A DNA stretch of 64,000 nt from Christensenellaceae bacterium (GCA_948890655.1 CAQTYU010000001.1:1-64000); one strand, 5' to 3'; positions 34,015-42,230 are shown, counted from the stretch's first letter. The notes: generated from the sequence alone by a model not told the origin. Translations and numbers: made by a program.

Positions 34015-35535
34015 TTGGGCAAACAGACTATGGGTAAATTTTTAGCCCTACTAAGAAAAACCAACGGTTTTACACAACAGGACGTTGCGGATAAACTTAA
34101 TATTTCAAACAGAACCCTATCCTCTTGGGAAACGGACAGAACCACGCCCGATATTTTACTTCTCCCTTCTATCGCCGATTTATACGGCGTTACGGTTGAC
34201 GAACTTTTAAGGTGCGAACGGCAACCGGAACAGATTGAAACAAACGAAGAACCGCCGAAGCGCGACATTGACGAAAGTTACGTTAAGTTTAACCGCACGC
34301 GCATAAAATTAACGGCTATTGGCATTTTATGCGCCTTGGTCGTTCTTGCGGGTTGTATAACTATGCTGTTTTCTCCTGCGCCACTTTGGGTTGACGTTTT
34401 GCTTATATGCGCAGGCGTTATAATGAATATAGTTTTTATAGTCCTTATTTTTAAGCAAGAAAATTTAGCTAAGCAAGACTATGACGGCGATAAAAAAGCT
34501 TATGCGCTTGCGCTAAGACACAAAACTTCGCTTTCTATAATTATAAATTCATTAATATACTTTGCGGAAATTGCAATAATTTTATTATGTTACTGCAATC
34601 CTTCCGTATACCCCGACGAGGACGTTTTAGGCAGAGTTTCGGAGTATTACGAAACGTATACCGCCATAGCGGTAAGCATATGCGCGGTTATGGGACTTGC
34701 ACTATTTTTAACGGGTATTTTAAATAAAGCTTTGTACGTCAACTGTTTAGGCAATGCACAACAGAAAAACACGTCAACACGCAATATTAAGCTGTTGAAA
34801 AAGATAAGTCTTTTCGGGATAATCCCCGTTGCGCTCAGCTTAATCCCTTTTGCAGTTTTCACGCACGTTCATATTGCAGAACCCGAAGAGCCTTACTTTA
34901 CCGCAAACGGCGTTGAAGAAGTTTATAAAAATTTTCAAACGCTTATAGTTTCTACTCCGTACGCAAACTACGACGCCGACAACGACGATTTAACGATAGT
35001 TCCCAAAGGCGAATATTATTTGAACTTTCAAAGCGAAACGTACGTTGAGGGGTATTGTTCCATAACTAACGTTATGCGTGATATCGTGCGTTATTACGAT
35101 TTGGGCAGCGGTTTTTATGCGGATTACGGTTATAGCGACGGCAAAGTATGTTCGGCAAGCTTGTACTATCTGAAAAACGGAATCAAGGTTGACGACATCG
35201 ACCCGCTTACTACAGATTTAAGCGATTGTTTTTTCTATTATGGGGATGTACACACAAAAATAATATGCTTTACGGCACCCGACGGCACTGAGCTGTTTGC
35301 CGGATGCGTCAAATATTACTACGAACGCGGCGACGTCTATTACGGTTACTTATATAATTTTTATGACGAGTTGAATTTAACGCGCGACGGCGACGTTTAT
35401 ACCTATCAATTAACTAATTATTACGATTATTCTCCCCTTCTCACATATATCTTTGCGGGGGCTACTGCGGCAACCGTTTTAGTTTGCGGCGGATTATTCT
35501 TAATAAAATGTAAAAAGATACGCTACACTTTTTAA
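34015..35535 (+). CDS. Membrane-bound XRE-family regulator
   Basis: A 506-residue protein with an N-terminal helix-turn-helix (about 8-62: GFTQQDVADKLNISNRTLSSW and DELLRC), a linker, and about six membrane helices between 100 and 285, then an extracytoplasmic or C-terminal domain rich in Tyr and Asp, and a last helix near 480-500. Such fusions are common in Clostridia and may sense a membrane or cell-surface signal. Start TTG 34015 lies seven nt after GGAGG (34003-34007); an ATG five codons later is the alternative. No target operator is evident. It lies alone between two terminators. Confidence 0.8.
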   Translation: MGKQTMGKFLALLRKTNGFTQQDVADKLNISNRTLSSWETDRTTPDILLLPSIADLYGVTVDELLRCERQPEQIETNEEPPKRDIDESYVKFNRTRIKLTAIGILCALVVLAGCITMLFSPAPLWVDVLLICAGVIMNIVFIVLIFKQENLAKQDYDGDKKAYALALRHKTSLSIIINSLIYFAEIAIILLCYCNPSVYPDEDVLGRVSEYYETYTAIAVSICAVMGLALFLTGILNKALYVNCLGNAQQKNTSTRNIKLLKKISLFGIIPVALSLIPFAVFTHVHIAEPEEPYFTANGVEEVYKNFQTLIVSTPYANYDADNDDLTIVPKGEYYLNFQSETYVEGYCSITNVMRDIVRYYDLGSGFYADYGYSDGKVCSASLYYLKNGIKVDDIDPLTTDLSDCFFYYGDVHTKIICFTAPDGTELFAGCVKYYYERGDVYYGYLYNFYDELNLTRDGDVYTYQLTNYYDYSPLLTYIFAGATAATVLVCGGLFLIKCKKIRYTF

Positions 35536-35548
35536 TAAATAAACTTTT

Positions 35549-35578
35549 AGCCCTGCGGCGTTAAAACGCCGCAGGGCT
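35549..35578. terminator. Bidirectional terminator, XRE gene and yunB
   Basis: A 14-bp stem AGCCCTGCGGCGTT/AACGCCGCAGGGCT with a two-base loop between convergent genes. Confidence 0.8.
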
Positions 35579-35582
35579 TAGT

Positions 35583-36254
35583 TTAATTTTTGGGTACGAG
35601 GACGCCGTCGGAGCCTATGAGAGAGGCTTGCAGGTAGGTATCGGGGATTTTGCCCGTTATTACGCTTTCGCAGATAAGCACTTCTATGGTTGAGGCAAGG
35701 TTCGTCGATTTGGACGGTAAAATAATGGAAATGTCCGAGACGATTTCAAGGTATAAAGAGTGTTTGGTCTGGTTTATGCCCGCGTCCGTGAACTTGGAAA
35801 CGAAACGGCACTCAACGTTGGAAATGGGGATAATTTTGATATTTATTTTAGTACCGAAGCCCGCCAACGCCTCTATGCCCGTGAGCGCGCCTAACGGGAC
35901 CTGTATGCCTTCCGCGCTCATCTTGGTCAGATTTTCCTGAGACAGATATGCCGTGTCCCTTGCTATTCTGTTGATTTTCAGACTGTCCGTGGTTATGGAA
36001 GTGACGTTGCCGTTCGCGTCGCGCTCGATTGCGATTAAGTCGTCGTAGCGGTTTACGTCGTTCAGAGTATAGTAAATGGCGTCGTTGACGGCGACGGTAG
36101 TTATGGAGCGGATGGTTGCCTCGCTTATGGAAATGAGGACGCGCGTAACGTTGCGTTGGAAGTACAAAAGCACCCCCACCACCAAAATACACAGTATTAA
36201 AAGGAGAATTTTAAATCGCCTGAATTTTTTGTTGGAACGAAGTTTGCGCGCCAT
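35583..36254 (-). CDS. yunB: Sporulation protein YunB
   Basis: A 223-residue protein with one N-terminal membrane helix (about 15-32), then the YunB pattern: an extended region rich in Asn/Thr, LSQENLTKMSAEGIQVPLGALTG in two parts, and the SDISIILPSKS segment near the end. In Bacillus yunB is a sporulation gene of the mother-cell programme with no known activity. Here it is last in a spoVA-type operon after spoVAE. Its ATG lies within the 3' arm of an 11-bp hairpin (36246-36273), which could hide the start from ribosomes. Confidence 0.88.
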   Translation of the reverse strand: MARKLRSNKKFRRFKILLLILCILVVGVLLYFQRNVTRVLISISEATIRSITTVAVNDAIYYTLNDVNRYDDLIAIERDANGNVTSITTDSLKINRIARDTAYLSQENLTKMSAEGIQVPLGALTGIEALAGFGTKINIKIIPISNVECRFVSKFTDAGINQTKHSLYLEIVSDISIILPSKSTNLASTIEVLICESVITGKIPDTYLQASLIGSDGVLVPKN

Positions 36255-36273
36255 ACTTTATTGTATGGCGCGC
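36246..36273 (-). promoter_or_regulatory. Hairpin covering the yunB start codon
   Basis: GCGCGCCATAC, a six-base loop, and GTATGGCGCGC form a perfect 11-bp stem in the spoVAE-yunB gap. The ATG of yunB is inside the 3' arm. There is no T-run, so it is not a terminator. Confidence 0.6.
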
Positions 36274-36285
36274 TTTCGGCGTTTA

Positions 36286-36675
36286 TTAATTGGGTTTTGT
36301 TCTTGATTTGAATATTATAGCCATTATGAATGCAAAGACGACGGCGGCGGTTACTCCCGCGCTGGCGGCGGCGAGCGAGCCTGTTATCGCGCCGAAAAAG
36401 CCCTTCTCCGCTCCCCTTATCGCACCGTTTGCAAGCAGATAGCCGAAACCCGAAATGGGAACGGTTGCGCCCGCGCCCGCAAATTCGACGAGAGGCTGGT
36501 ACACTCCGACGGCGGTCAAAACCACGCCAGCAAGCATAAAGTAAACGAGAATCTTACCTGCGGTGAGGTCGGTGAAGTTTATTATAATCTGCGCTATAAG
36601 GCAGATGCCGCCGCCGACAGCAAACGCCTTTAAGAACTGTAAAAATATAGTTAGCATTTCGTTTCCGATATCCAT
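36286..36675 (-). CDS. spoVAE: Stage V sporulation protein AE
   Basis: A 129-residue membrane protein with about four helices and the SpoVAE/SpoVAC family phrases VEFAGAGATVPISGFG and GFFGAITG. SpoVA proteins form the channel that moves calcium dipicolinate into the developing spore and out at germination. It starts one nt after the stop of the spoVAD 3' part, so it was co-translated with SpoVAD before the gene was split. In the integrated state its upstream context is the recombinase gene and element end, not the spoVA promoter. Confidence 0.92.
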   Translation of the reverse strand: MDIGNEMLTIFLQFLKAFAVGGGICLIAQIIINFTDLTAGKILVYFMLAGVVLTAVGVYQPLVEFAGAGATVPISGFGYLLANGAIRGAEKGFFGAITGSLAAASAGVTAAVVFAFIMAIIFKSRTKPN

Positions 36676-36676
36676 A

Positions 36677-37072
36677 TTACACCTCTAACTGCACGGCGTG
36701 GCTTATGCAGGGAATACTTTCGCCCTGTCCCGAAGATACGGTTGAAAGTAGCGCGCCCGTCGCCGCAAACAGTACGCGTTTATACAGCCCCGCGTTCATC
36801 TTCGTAAGAATATAGGAGTTTAAAACGCTTGCCGAACAGCCCGCGCCGCTTCCGCCCTGAAATTCTTTTTCGATAACCTTATAGACAATTTCGCCGCAAT
36901 CGACGTGCCGTGAGGATATGTCGTAACCCTTTTCCCAACATAAATCCTTTACGATACGGCTGCCGAGCGCGCCCAAGTCGCCCGTTAAAATCATATCGTA
37001 GTCGGTCGGGTCGGTATCCGTGTCCTTTAAGTGCTGCATTATGGTGTCTGCCGCGGCGGGGGCGGTTGTCAA
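36677..37072 (-). CDS. spoVAD: SpoVAD, 3' part (C-terminal 125 residues)
   Basis: The frame from the shared core reads AADTIMQHLKD, then DYDMILTGDLGALGSRIVKDL and ATGALLSTVSSGQGESIP, which is the C-terminal half of the thiolase-like SpoVAD that binds dipicolinate. The apparent start TTG 37072 (MTTAPAAADT) has no ribosome binding site; the first residues (MTT) come from the inserted element. The rest of the gene is at 50777-51424 on the same strand. Joining at the 7-base core gives a 331-residue protein, close to the 338 of Bacillus. Alone this fragment should be inactive. Confidence 0.93.
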   Translation of the reverse strand: MTTAPAAADTIMQHLKDTDTDPTDYDMILTGDLGALGSRIVKDLCWEKGYDISSRHVDCGEIVYKVIEKEFQGGSGAGCSASVLNSYILTKMNAGLYKRVLFAATGALLSTVSSGQGESIPCISHAVQLEV

Positions 37073-37081
37073 TAAAACACC
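37043..37081 (-). repeat. Hybrid attachment site at spoVAD 3' junction
   Basis: The 7-base core is at 37054-37060 and the central dinucleotide, CC in gene orientation, at 37059-37060. The arm at 37043-37058 belongs to spoVAD, the 21-base arm at 37061-37081 to the element. The partner site is at 50790-50828. Confidence 0.8.
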
Positions 37082-37185
37082 ATAAGGTTTTTAAAAAATA
37101 AAACTCCCCCTCAGCTACTTTGTGACGGCTGTCTGAAAGAGATTCTTCAATGCGTTCGGAATGACAATAAGGTGCATAAAAATTA

Positions 37186-38877
37186 TTACGCCGTTTCGGT
37201 AGACGACGATTTAGCTTTGTGGGTTTCGATATATTCGGACGCGGCAAGGAAGGCGTCCTTACACTTTAAGTGAATTTCTATCTCCCCGCCCTCGTGGACG
37301 TAAATATTTTCGACGAGCTCGGTTAAAATATCGCGGGTCAGCTCTTTAAGTCCGCCGTACTTTTTGAAGGTTGCGACGAATTCATTATTGCCGTCGACCC
37401 CGCTTGCAAAATTGCGCATTTCTTCCTTTATACGCGCAATTTCACGCTCGGCGCGTTTTGAAGAATTTTCATACTTCTCTTTTAAGGCGAAGTACTGCTC
37501 CCGCGTTATTATACCGCTTTTATAATCCGGATACAAATCAACAAGAATTTTTTGCGCCTTTGAGAGCTCGCTTTGACCGGCAACCAGCTCCGACGAAAGA
37601 CGTTTCGACCTCGTGCCGCCCTTTTGAACCCTGTTAATTTTCTCTATAAGTCTGTCGAAGTCCACGGCAAGCGCGATATATTTATTTAAGGTTGTTAATA
37701 CTGCGTCTTCGAGAACCTCCGCGCGGATTGCGTGCTTGGTGCAAAGCGTACTGTGCATTTTGCGGTAGGTCGAGCAAACATAGTATTCGTAAGTTTTATT
37801 CGGCTGCTTTACCGTGCGCTTTTGCATTGCCCTGCCGCAGTCGGCGCACTTTAAAAAGCCCGCAAAGGTTGAAAGCTTGCCCGTCTTTTCTTTAGGCGAC
37901 GTGCGGGTATCGCGCTTTAGAAGAGATTGAACCTTTTCAAAATCTTCGTTTGAAATTATGGGCGCATGCGTACCCTTTACGGTGATTCTGTTTTGCTTTT
38001 CAACCTGCTTCGCGACGTGGATTTTGTAGCTTATAACTTCGTTTTTCTTCTGCACCAGGTTGCCTATATAGACCTCGTTGGTTAGTATACGCCTTACAGT
38101 TGAATCCGTCCAGGCGCCCACGTTATTACACGCAGTATTGCGACGGCAGTTGAGCCCTTTACCCGCTTTGTATTCGGAAGGGTTGGGCACGCCGCGCTCG
38201 TTCAGCGCTCGCGTAACGCCTATCACGCTGTACCCGGACAAAAATTTTTCGTAAATAAACCGAACCGTTTCGGCGGCATCACCGTCGACAACGAGCCTGT
38301 TATGGTCGTTTTCGTCCTTTTTATAGCCGTAGGCGGCGAAAGAACCTATAAACTTGCCCTGTCTGCGGCGGATATCGAGTGCGCTGCGAACCTTAACGGA
38401 GATGTCGCGGCAATACTCGTCGTTGATAATATTCTTGAACGGTACGATGACATTATTCATAGTGGACGGCTGGGCAAAGCTGTCTATGCCGTCGTTTACA
38501 GCGATAAAGCGCAACTTAAATGTGGGGAAAACTACCTCTAAATACTTGCCTGCTTCAACATAGTTTCTTCCAAAACGCGATAAGTCCTTGACTATCACAC
38601 AGTTGATTTTTTTGCTTGCAGCATCCGCAAGCATACGCTGAAATGCGGGACGGTCGAAGTCCGTTCCGCTGTAGCCGTCGTCGATATAAAAGTCGGTTAA
38701 ATTTATTTCGGGATTGCCTGAAATAAAGCGTTGTAAAATAGCCTTCTGGGAGGCTACGCTTTCGCTTTCGGGCTTGTCGCCGTCCTCCCTAGAAAGTCTT
38801 ATATAGAGCCCTGCCTGCCATATATTAGCGACGGGCGCGACGGCTTGCACGCTTAAATACTTGCTTGTTCTTGACAT
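37186..38877 (-). CDS. Large serine recombinase
   Basis: Site-specific recombinase of the SpoIVCA/TnpX type, 563 residues from ATG 38877, which has AAGGTG five nt upstream. The resolvase domain carries the catalytic Ser29 in YIRLSRED and the arginine-containing VKDLSRFGRNYVE. The recombinase domain follows (about 165-270), then a zinc ribbon with CADCG and two further Cys (about 345-385), and a long coiled coil (about 410-480). All catalytic parts look intact. It ends 113 nt from the left junction of the spoVAD element, the usual place of such genes, and a hairpin attenuator (38892-38912) precedes its ribosome binding site. Confidence 0.93.
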   Translation of the reverse strand: MSRTSKYLSVQAVAPVANIWQAGLYIRLSREDGDKPESESVASQKAILQRFISGNPEINLTDFYIDDGYSGTDFDRPAFQRMLADAASKKINCVIVKDLSRFGRNYVEAGKYLEVVFPTFKLRFIAVNDGIDSFAQPSTMNNVIVPFKNIINDEYCRDISVKVRSALDIRRRQGKFIGSFAAYGYKKDENDHNRLVVDGDAAETVRFIYEKFLSGYSVIGVTRALNERGVPNPSEYKAGKGLNCRRNTACNNVGAWTDSTVRRILTNEVYIGNLVQKKNEVISYKIHVAKQVEKQNRITVKGTHAPIISNEDFEKVQSLLKRDTRTSPKEKTGKLSTFAGFLKCADCGRAMQKRTVKQPNKTYEYYVCSTYRKMHSTLCTKHAIRAEVLEDAVLTTLNKYIALAVDFDRLIEKINRVQKGGTRSKRLSSELVAGQSELSKAQKILVDLYPDYKSGIITREQYFALKEKYENSSKRAEREIARIKEEMRNFASGVDGNNEFVATFKKYGGLKELTRDILTELVENIYVHEGGEIEIHLKCKDAFLAASEYIETHKAKSSSTETA

Positions 38878-38891
38878 ATGTACACCTTGAA

Positions 38892-38912
38892 AAGCCGTTT
38901 TGAAAACGGCTT
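38892..38912 (-). terminator. Attenuator-like hairpin before the recombinase
   Basis: AAGCCGTTTT and AAAACGGCTT pair around a single base and are followed by CTTTTC on the minus strand, directly before AAGGTG of the recombinase. It could stop transcripts coming from 39183 or further up. Confidence 0.55.
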
Positions 38913-38973
38913 GAAGGCGATGCACTTTAACGCAATTTTATTTTATAAGAATTTTTTAATAACCGCAACAATT

Positions 38974-39183
38974 TCAGTTAAATCTGCGAATGGCAATATT
39001 TACCAACAAGTTCTCGATTGCGGGGGCGTCCGCTTTATCCGAAAATACGACCTTGACGGGTGTTGCCTTTACGCGGAAGCAATACGGATTTTTTACGGTT
39101 TTAATAAACTCGGAAACCCGTTCAGGTACGGCGGAGGCGGTTATTTCCAAAGCGGAAATATCGATAAGCTCTTTGTTTGACAT
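38974..39183 (-). CDS. Small protein next to recombinase, candidate excision accessory factor
   Basis: A 69-residue protein upstream of the recombinase on the same strand. The middle reads RVSEFIKTVKNPYCFRVK, then PVKVVFSD, which resembles small proteins encoded beside large serine recombinases in clostridial transposons. A recombination directionality factor like SprB of the spsM system would be expected in this place. The ribosome binding site is weak, and a dyad TTCCC-N4-GGGAA (39194-39207) lies just before the start. Function is inferred from position only. Confidence 0.55.
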   Translation of the reverse strand: MSNKELIDISALEITASAVPERVSEFIKTVKNPYCFRVKATPVKVVFSDKADAPAIENLLVNIAIRRFN

Positions 39184-39193
39184 ATTTCTGTTT

Positions 39194-39207
39194 TTCCCGT
39201 TTGGGAA
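39194..39207 (-). promoter_or_regulatory. Dyad TTCCC-N4-GGGAA before the recombination genes
   Basis: A 14-bp inverted repeat about 10 nt upstream of the small protein's ATG. It is at the place of an operator; no -35/-10 pair is convincing there. Confidence 0.35.
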
Positions 39208-39230
39208 TATTTTTAAACCGAACGATAAAT

Positions 39231-39254
39231 GGCGGAGGGCAAAAGCCCGCCGCC
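39231..39254 (-). terminator. Hairpin between gmhA and the recombination genes
   Basis: GGCGGAGGGC/GCCCGCCGCC with loop AAAA (one mismatch). It may end the heptose operon, although the T-run is weak. Confidence 0.5.
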
Positions 39255-39278
39255 ACGATTGGAACGTATTTATTTTTA

Positions 39279-39923
39279 TTAGCCGAAGAAACGCTCTTCA
39301 AGCATTAAACAAAGCGTATGATACACAGGCAAATGCAGCTCCTGTATCATATAGGTTTCGGTTGAAGGAACTTTGATAGCGACGTCGGATACGATTGCAA
39401 GCTCGCCGCCCTTTGCGCCCGTAAGGCCTATAACCTTTAAGCCCATAGCGCGCGCAACTACGGTTGCGTTCATAACGTTTTTGGAATTGCCCGAAGTGGA
39501 TATGCCGAGAAGCACGTCTCCCGACTTGCCGTAGCCGTATACCTGCTGGGCGTAGGTGAGAAGCCCGCCGACGGCAACGTCGTTGATAAACGCGGTATTG
39601 AGCGCCTGATGTCCGTCAAGCGCGATTGCAGGCAAACCGCCCTGAAGGTTTTCGGCAAGCTCCGCCCCTCTTACTCCGTCGACTGCTTTCAGCTTTTCGG
39701 AGAACTGCGCGGAGCATTTGCGTTTTAGCTTGAAACCCTTCATAAGCTCGCCAACGATATGCTCGGCGTCGGCGCAGCTTCCGCCGTTGCCCGCGATGAG
39801 CAGCTTGTTGCCGTTTTTAAAACATTCTTCAAGAATTTTATACGCGTTTTCTATATCGCCCCTACATACGCCGAGCGAAGGATAGCGTTCAATAAGCAAA
39901 TCAATATGCTTTCGTAATTCCAT
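39279..39923 (-). CDS. gmhA: Phosphoheptose isomerase (SIS domain), GmhA type
   Basis: Converts sedoheptulose 7-phosphate to D-glycero-D-manno-heptose 7-phosphate. The 214-residue protein has the SIS sugar-phosphate motif GNGGSCADAEHIVGEL (about 44-59) and ISTSGNSKNV (about 140-149). GmhA-type zinc ligands are plausible at the His in AEHIVGEL and the C-terminal QELHLPVYH. Start ATG 39923 has GGGAG six nt upstream; the TTG two codons earlier is less likely. It is the last gene of an operon with the kinase and the fused transferase/phosphatase, so the whole route to GDP-heptose is encoded together. Confidence 0.9.
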   Translation of the reverse strand: MELRKHIDLLIERYPSLGVCRGDIENAYKILEECFKNGNKLLIAGNGGSCADAEHIVGELMKGFKLKRKCSAQFSEKLKAVDGVRGAELAENLQGGLPAIALDGHQALNTAFINDVAVGGLLTYAQQVYGYGKSGDVLLGISTSGNSKNVMNATVVARAMGLKVIGLTGAKGGELAIVSDVAIKVPSTETYMIQELHLPVYHTLCLMLEERFFG

Positions 39924-39925
39924 AA

Positions 39926-41215
39926 TCAACTCCCGAGTATTTTATTTATTATATCGTATAGGCTTTTTCCACTTAAAGTTGCGGAATGGTTTTCGCCTAT
40001 TATTGCCGTTTTGCAACCCGCATTTATGCCGCAGAGCACGTCGTTTTCGCCGTCGCCTATCATCCACGATTCGGACAAATCGATATTGAAATCTTTTGCC
40101 GCTTTAAATATCATACCAGCCTTGGGCTTGCGGCAGCCGCAGTCGAATTTGAGTTCGGGGATTTCGCCCGCGTAACCTTTGTGCGGGTGGTGAGGGCAGA
40201 AATAGATTGCGTCCAGATACGCACCTTCGCGCCCGAGCAAGGTTTCCAATTTATCATGGATTTCTTCAAGACCCGCAAACGTTACTTCTCCCCTTGCTAT
40301 AACGGGCTGGTTAGTGATAACAATTGCAAGGTAACCGCTTGAATTTATCTTCTTAATCGCTTCGGATACGCCGTCTAAAAGTCTGAATGCGTCGGGGCTT
40401 TTTAAAAAGCCGACGTACTCGTTTATCGTTCCGTCCCTGTCAAGGAAGATTGCCTTTTGCTTATTAATAAGGTTTTTAGCCTTTACAGTGCCGAGGGCAA
40501 AGTCACGGCAAACGCTTTCGTATCTATCGGGCGTACCCATATCCTTGACGTACTCGGGGCTGTCGTAAACGAACATTTTGCCCGTGCCTGCCAAGGGCTT
40601 TAAAAGCTGCCTGTCCAAATCTATTTTGGGCGCGACGATTTCAGCATCTAAAATTTTCTTTGAAACGACGTGCAAGCCCGCGTTTACTCTGTTTTTGTAG
40701 TACGCTGGGCGTTCGTCCTCTTTGGCAAGCCATTTTAAAACCGCGCCGTTACCGTCCGAAACGATGAGCCCGCTGTCGTAAGGGTGACTGTTGGGGTGGG
40801 TAAAAAGAGTTACGAGCCCGCCCTTTTCTTTGTGATAATCTATAAATCTTATAAAATCTATATCGAATACCGCATCCGCGTTTAAAAGCAAAAAATCGTC
40901 CGAAAGCTTGTCCTTGATTTTAAAGAGTGCGCCCGCGTTGCCCAATGGCTGCTCTTCGAAATAGTACTCGATATTCACGCCGAAGGGCTTACCCGTTGCG
41001 GGTGAAATTTTGCTTCCGTCGCCAAAATAATCAATGATTATCTGCCCTAAGTGCGAGACGGTAATTATTATATCCGTCAAGCCCTGCGATTTGAGACATT
41101 CTATTTCCCTTTCGAGGACGGGAACGCCGTCGATTTTTATCATAGGCTTCGGAATATCGCGGGCAACCGATGATATGCGCGTGCCCTTGCCCCCCGCCAT
41201 TATGACAGTTTTCAT
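39926..41215 (-). CDS. Fused heptose-1-phosphate guanylyltransferase and heptose-bisphosphate phosphatase (HddC-GmhB)
   Basis: A two-domain enzyme of 429 residues. Residues 1-235 are a sugar-phosphate nucleotidyltransferase starting MKTVIMAGGKGTRI, with NADAVFDIDF for metal binding. Residues 250-429 are a HAD phosphatase of the GmhB type with FLDRDGTI, VITNQPVIARG, the zinc-loop CPHHPHKGYAG...CGCRKP and MIGDGENDV. These carry out the third and fourth steps to GDP-D-glycero-D-manno-heptose. In most organisms they are separate proteins. The gene is one nt from hddA and two nt from gmhA, so the three are one translational block. Confidence 0.88.
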   Translation of the reverse strand: MKTVIMAGGKGTRISSVARDIPKPMIKIDGVPVLEREIECLKSQGLTDIIITVSHLGQIIIDYFGDGSKISPATGKPFGVNIEYYFEEQPLGNAGALFKIKDKLSDDFLLLNADAVFDIDFIRFIDYHKEKGGLVTLFTHPNSHPYDSGLIVSDGNGAVLKWLAKEDERPAYYKNRVNAGLHVVSKKILDAEIVAPKIDLDRQLLKPLAGTGKMFVYDSPEYVKDMGTPDRYESVCRDFALGTVKAKNLINKQKAIFLDRDGTINEYVGFLKSPDAFRLLDGVSEAIKKINSSGYLAIVITNQPVIARGEVTFAGLEEIHDKLETLLGREGAYLDAIYFCPHHPHKGYAGEIPELKFDCGCRKPKAGMIFKAAKDFNIDLSESWMIGDGENDVLCGINAGCKTAIIGENHSATLSGKSLYDIINKILGS

Positions 41216-41216
41216 A

Positions 41217-42230
41217 TTATTCCTCGATACTCGTTCGTTTATCGAAAGCTTCGGGCGTGTAATAAATTACGCGCGTGCCTGCGTTTTCAAACTTGAAGGG
41301 CACTTCCATTAAATCGGCAAAAGCTTCCCTTACGGCTTGCTGCTTTTCGGATTGAACGTAGAAAAGAAGGAAACCGCCGCCGCCTGCGCCCAAAAGTTTG
41401 CCGCCCAAGGCTCCTGCATTTATGCCTTTTTCGTACAGTTCATCAATGGAATCGGTCGAAATGGCGCTGCCAGTTTGCTTTTTGAGCCGCCATGACTTGT
41501 CCATTAAATATCCGAAATCGTCAAGATTTCTTGAAGTGTTTTCCAGGATATCCTGTGCTTCGTCGACTAAGGCAAGCATCTGCATAAGCTGCGCGTGCTT
41601 ATCGGTCATAGACGCTGTCGTCGATTTTTGGATTTGCGACGAAAGGCGCGTAAAACCCGTAAAGAAAAGCATTAAATTATCGTTTAGTTTTATTTTCCTT
41701 TCGGGGGAAATTATAAGAGGGTTCACATGGTAGCCCCTTTCGTTGAAATCGATTCTGTTGAGTCCGCCGAAGGACGCGGCAATCTGGTCCTGCCAGCCTC
41801 CCGCCTCGTTGCAAAGAGTTCTTTCAAGATAAATTGCGTCGTTGGCAAGCTCCTTTTTGGAACGATACTGACCCTTTAAGCAATAGAAAGCGTTTAAGAG
41901 CCCGACCGCGAAAGTGCTTGAAGTGCCTAAGCCCGTCCTTGCGGGCAAGTCCGCGTCATAAGATATATGAAGCTCCTTCATATCCAGCATTTTCATAGCG
42001 TTCCTGACCATGGGATGCTCCATATCGTCAATACGTTTTATGCGCTCCGTCTTGGCGTAAATAAGTTCGGTAGTGTAATCGAAAAAACGGGGCAGATGCC
42101 TTACCGTTACATAGGCGTATTTGTCAAACGAAGTGGAAATTACGGCGCCGCCGTATTGGTTGAAAAATTGCGGCATATCCGTACCGCCGCCGAAAAAGCT
42201 CATTCTGAAAGGAGTTTTCGTTATAATCAT
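41217..42230 (-). CDS. hddA: D-glycero-D-manno-heptose 7-phosphate kinase
   Basis: GHMP-family kinase that phosphorylates heptose 7-phosphate at C1. Its 337 residues start MIITKTPFRMSFFGGGTDMP, the HddA-type opening. The ATP loop is PARTGLGTSSTFAVGLL (about 95-111), and the third GHMP motif is GGKLLGAGGGGFLLFY (about 282-297). It is the first gene of the hddA-hddC/gmhB-gmhA operon and is divergent from the O-antigen-ligase-like gene at 42445. Products of this pathway feed S-layer or capsule glycans in other Gram-positives. Confidence 0.9.
   Translation of the reverse strand: MIITKTPFRMSFFGGGTDMPQFFNQYGGAVISTSFDKYAYVTVRHLPRFFDYTTELIYAKTERIKRIDDMEHPMVRNAMKMLDMKELHISYDADLPARTGLGTSSTFAVGLLNAFYCLKGQYRSKKELANDAIYLERTLCNEAGGWQDQIAASFGGLNRIDFNERGYHVNPLIISPERKIKLNDNLMLFFTGFTRLSSQIQKSTTASMTDKHAQLMQMLALVDEAQDILENTSRNLDDFGYLMDKSWRLKKQTGSAISTDSIDELYEKGINAGALGGKLLGAGGGGFLLFYVQSEKQQAVREAFADLMEVPFKFENAGTRVIYYTPEAFDKRTSIEE

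Noticed and set aside
36677..37072. SpoVAD 3' part as an independent short protein
   Set aside because: Its TTG start has no ribosome binding site, its first residues are element-derived, and it lacks the N-terminal half of the thiolase fold.
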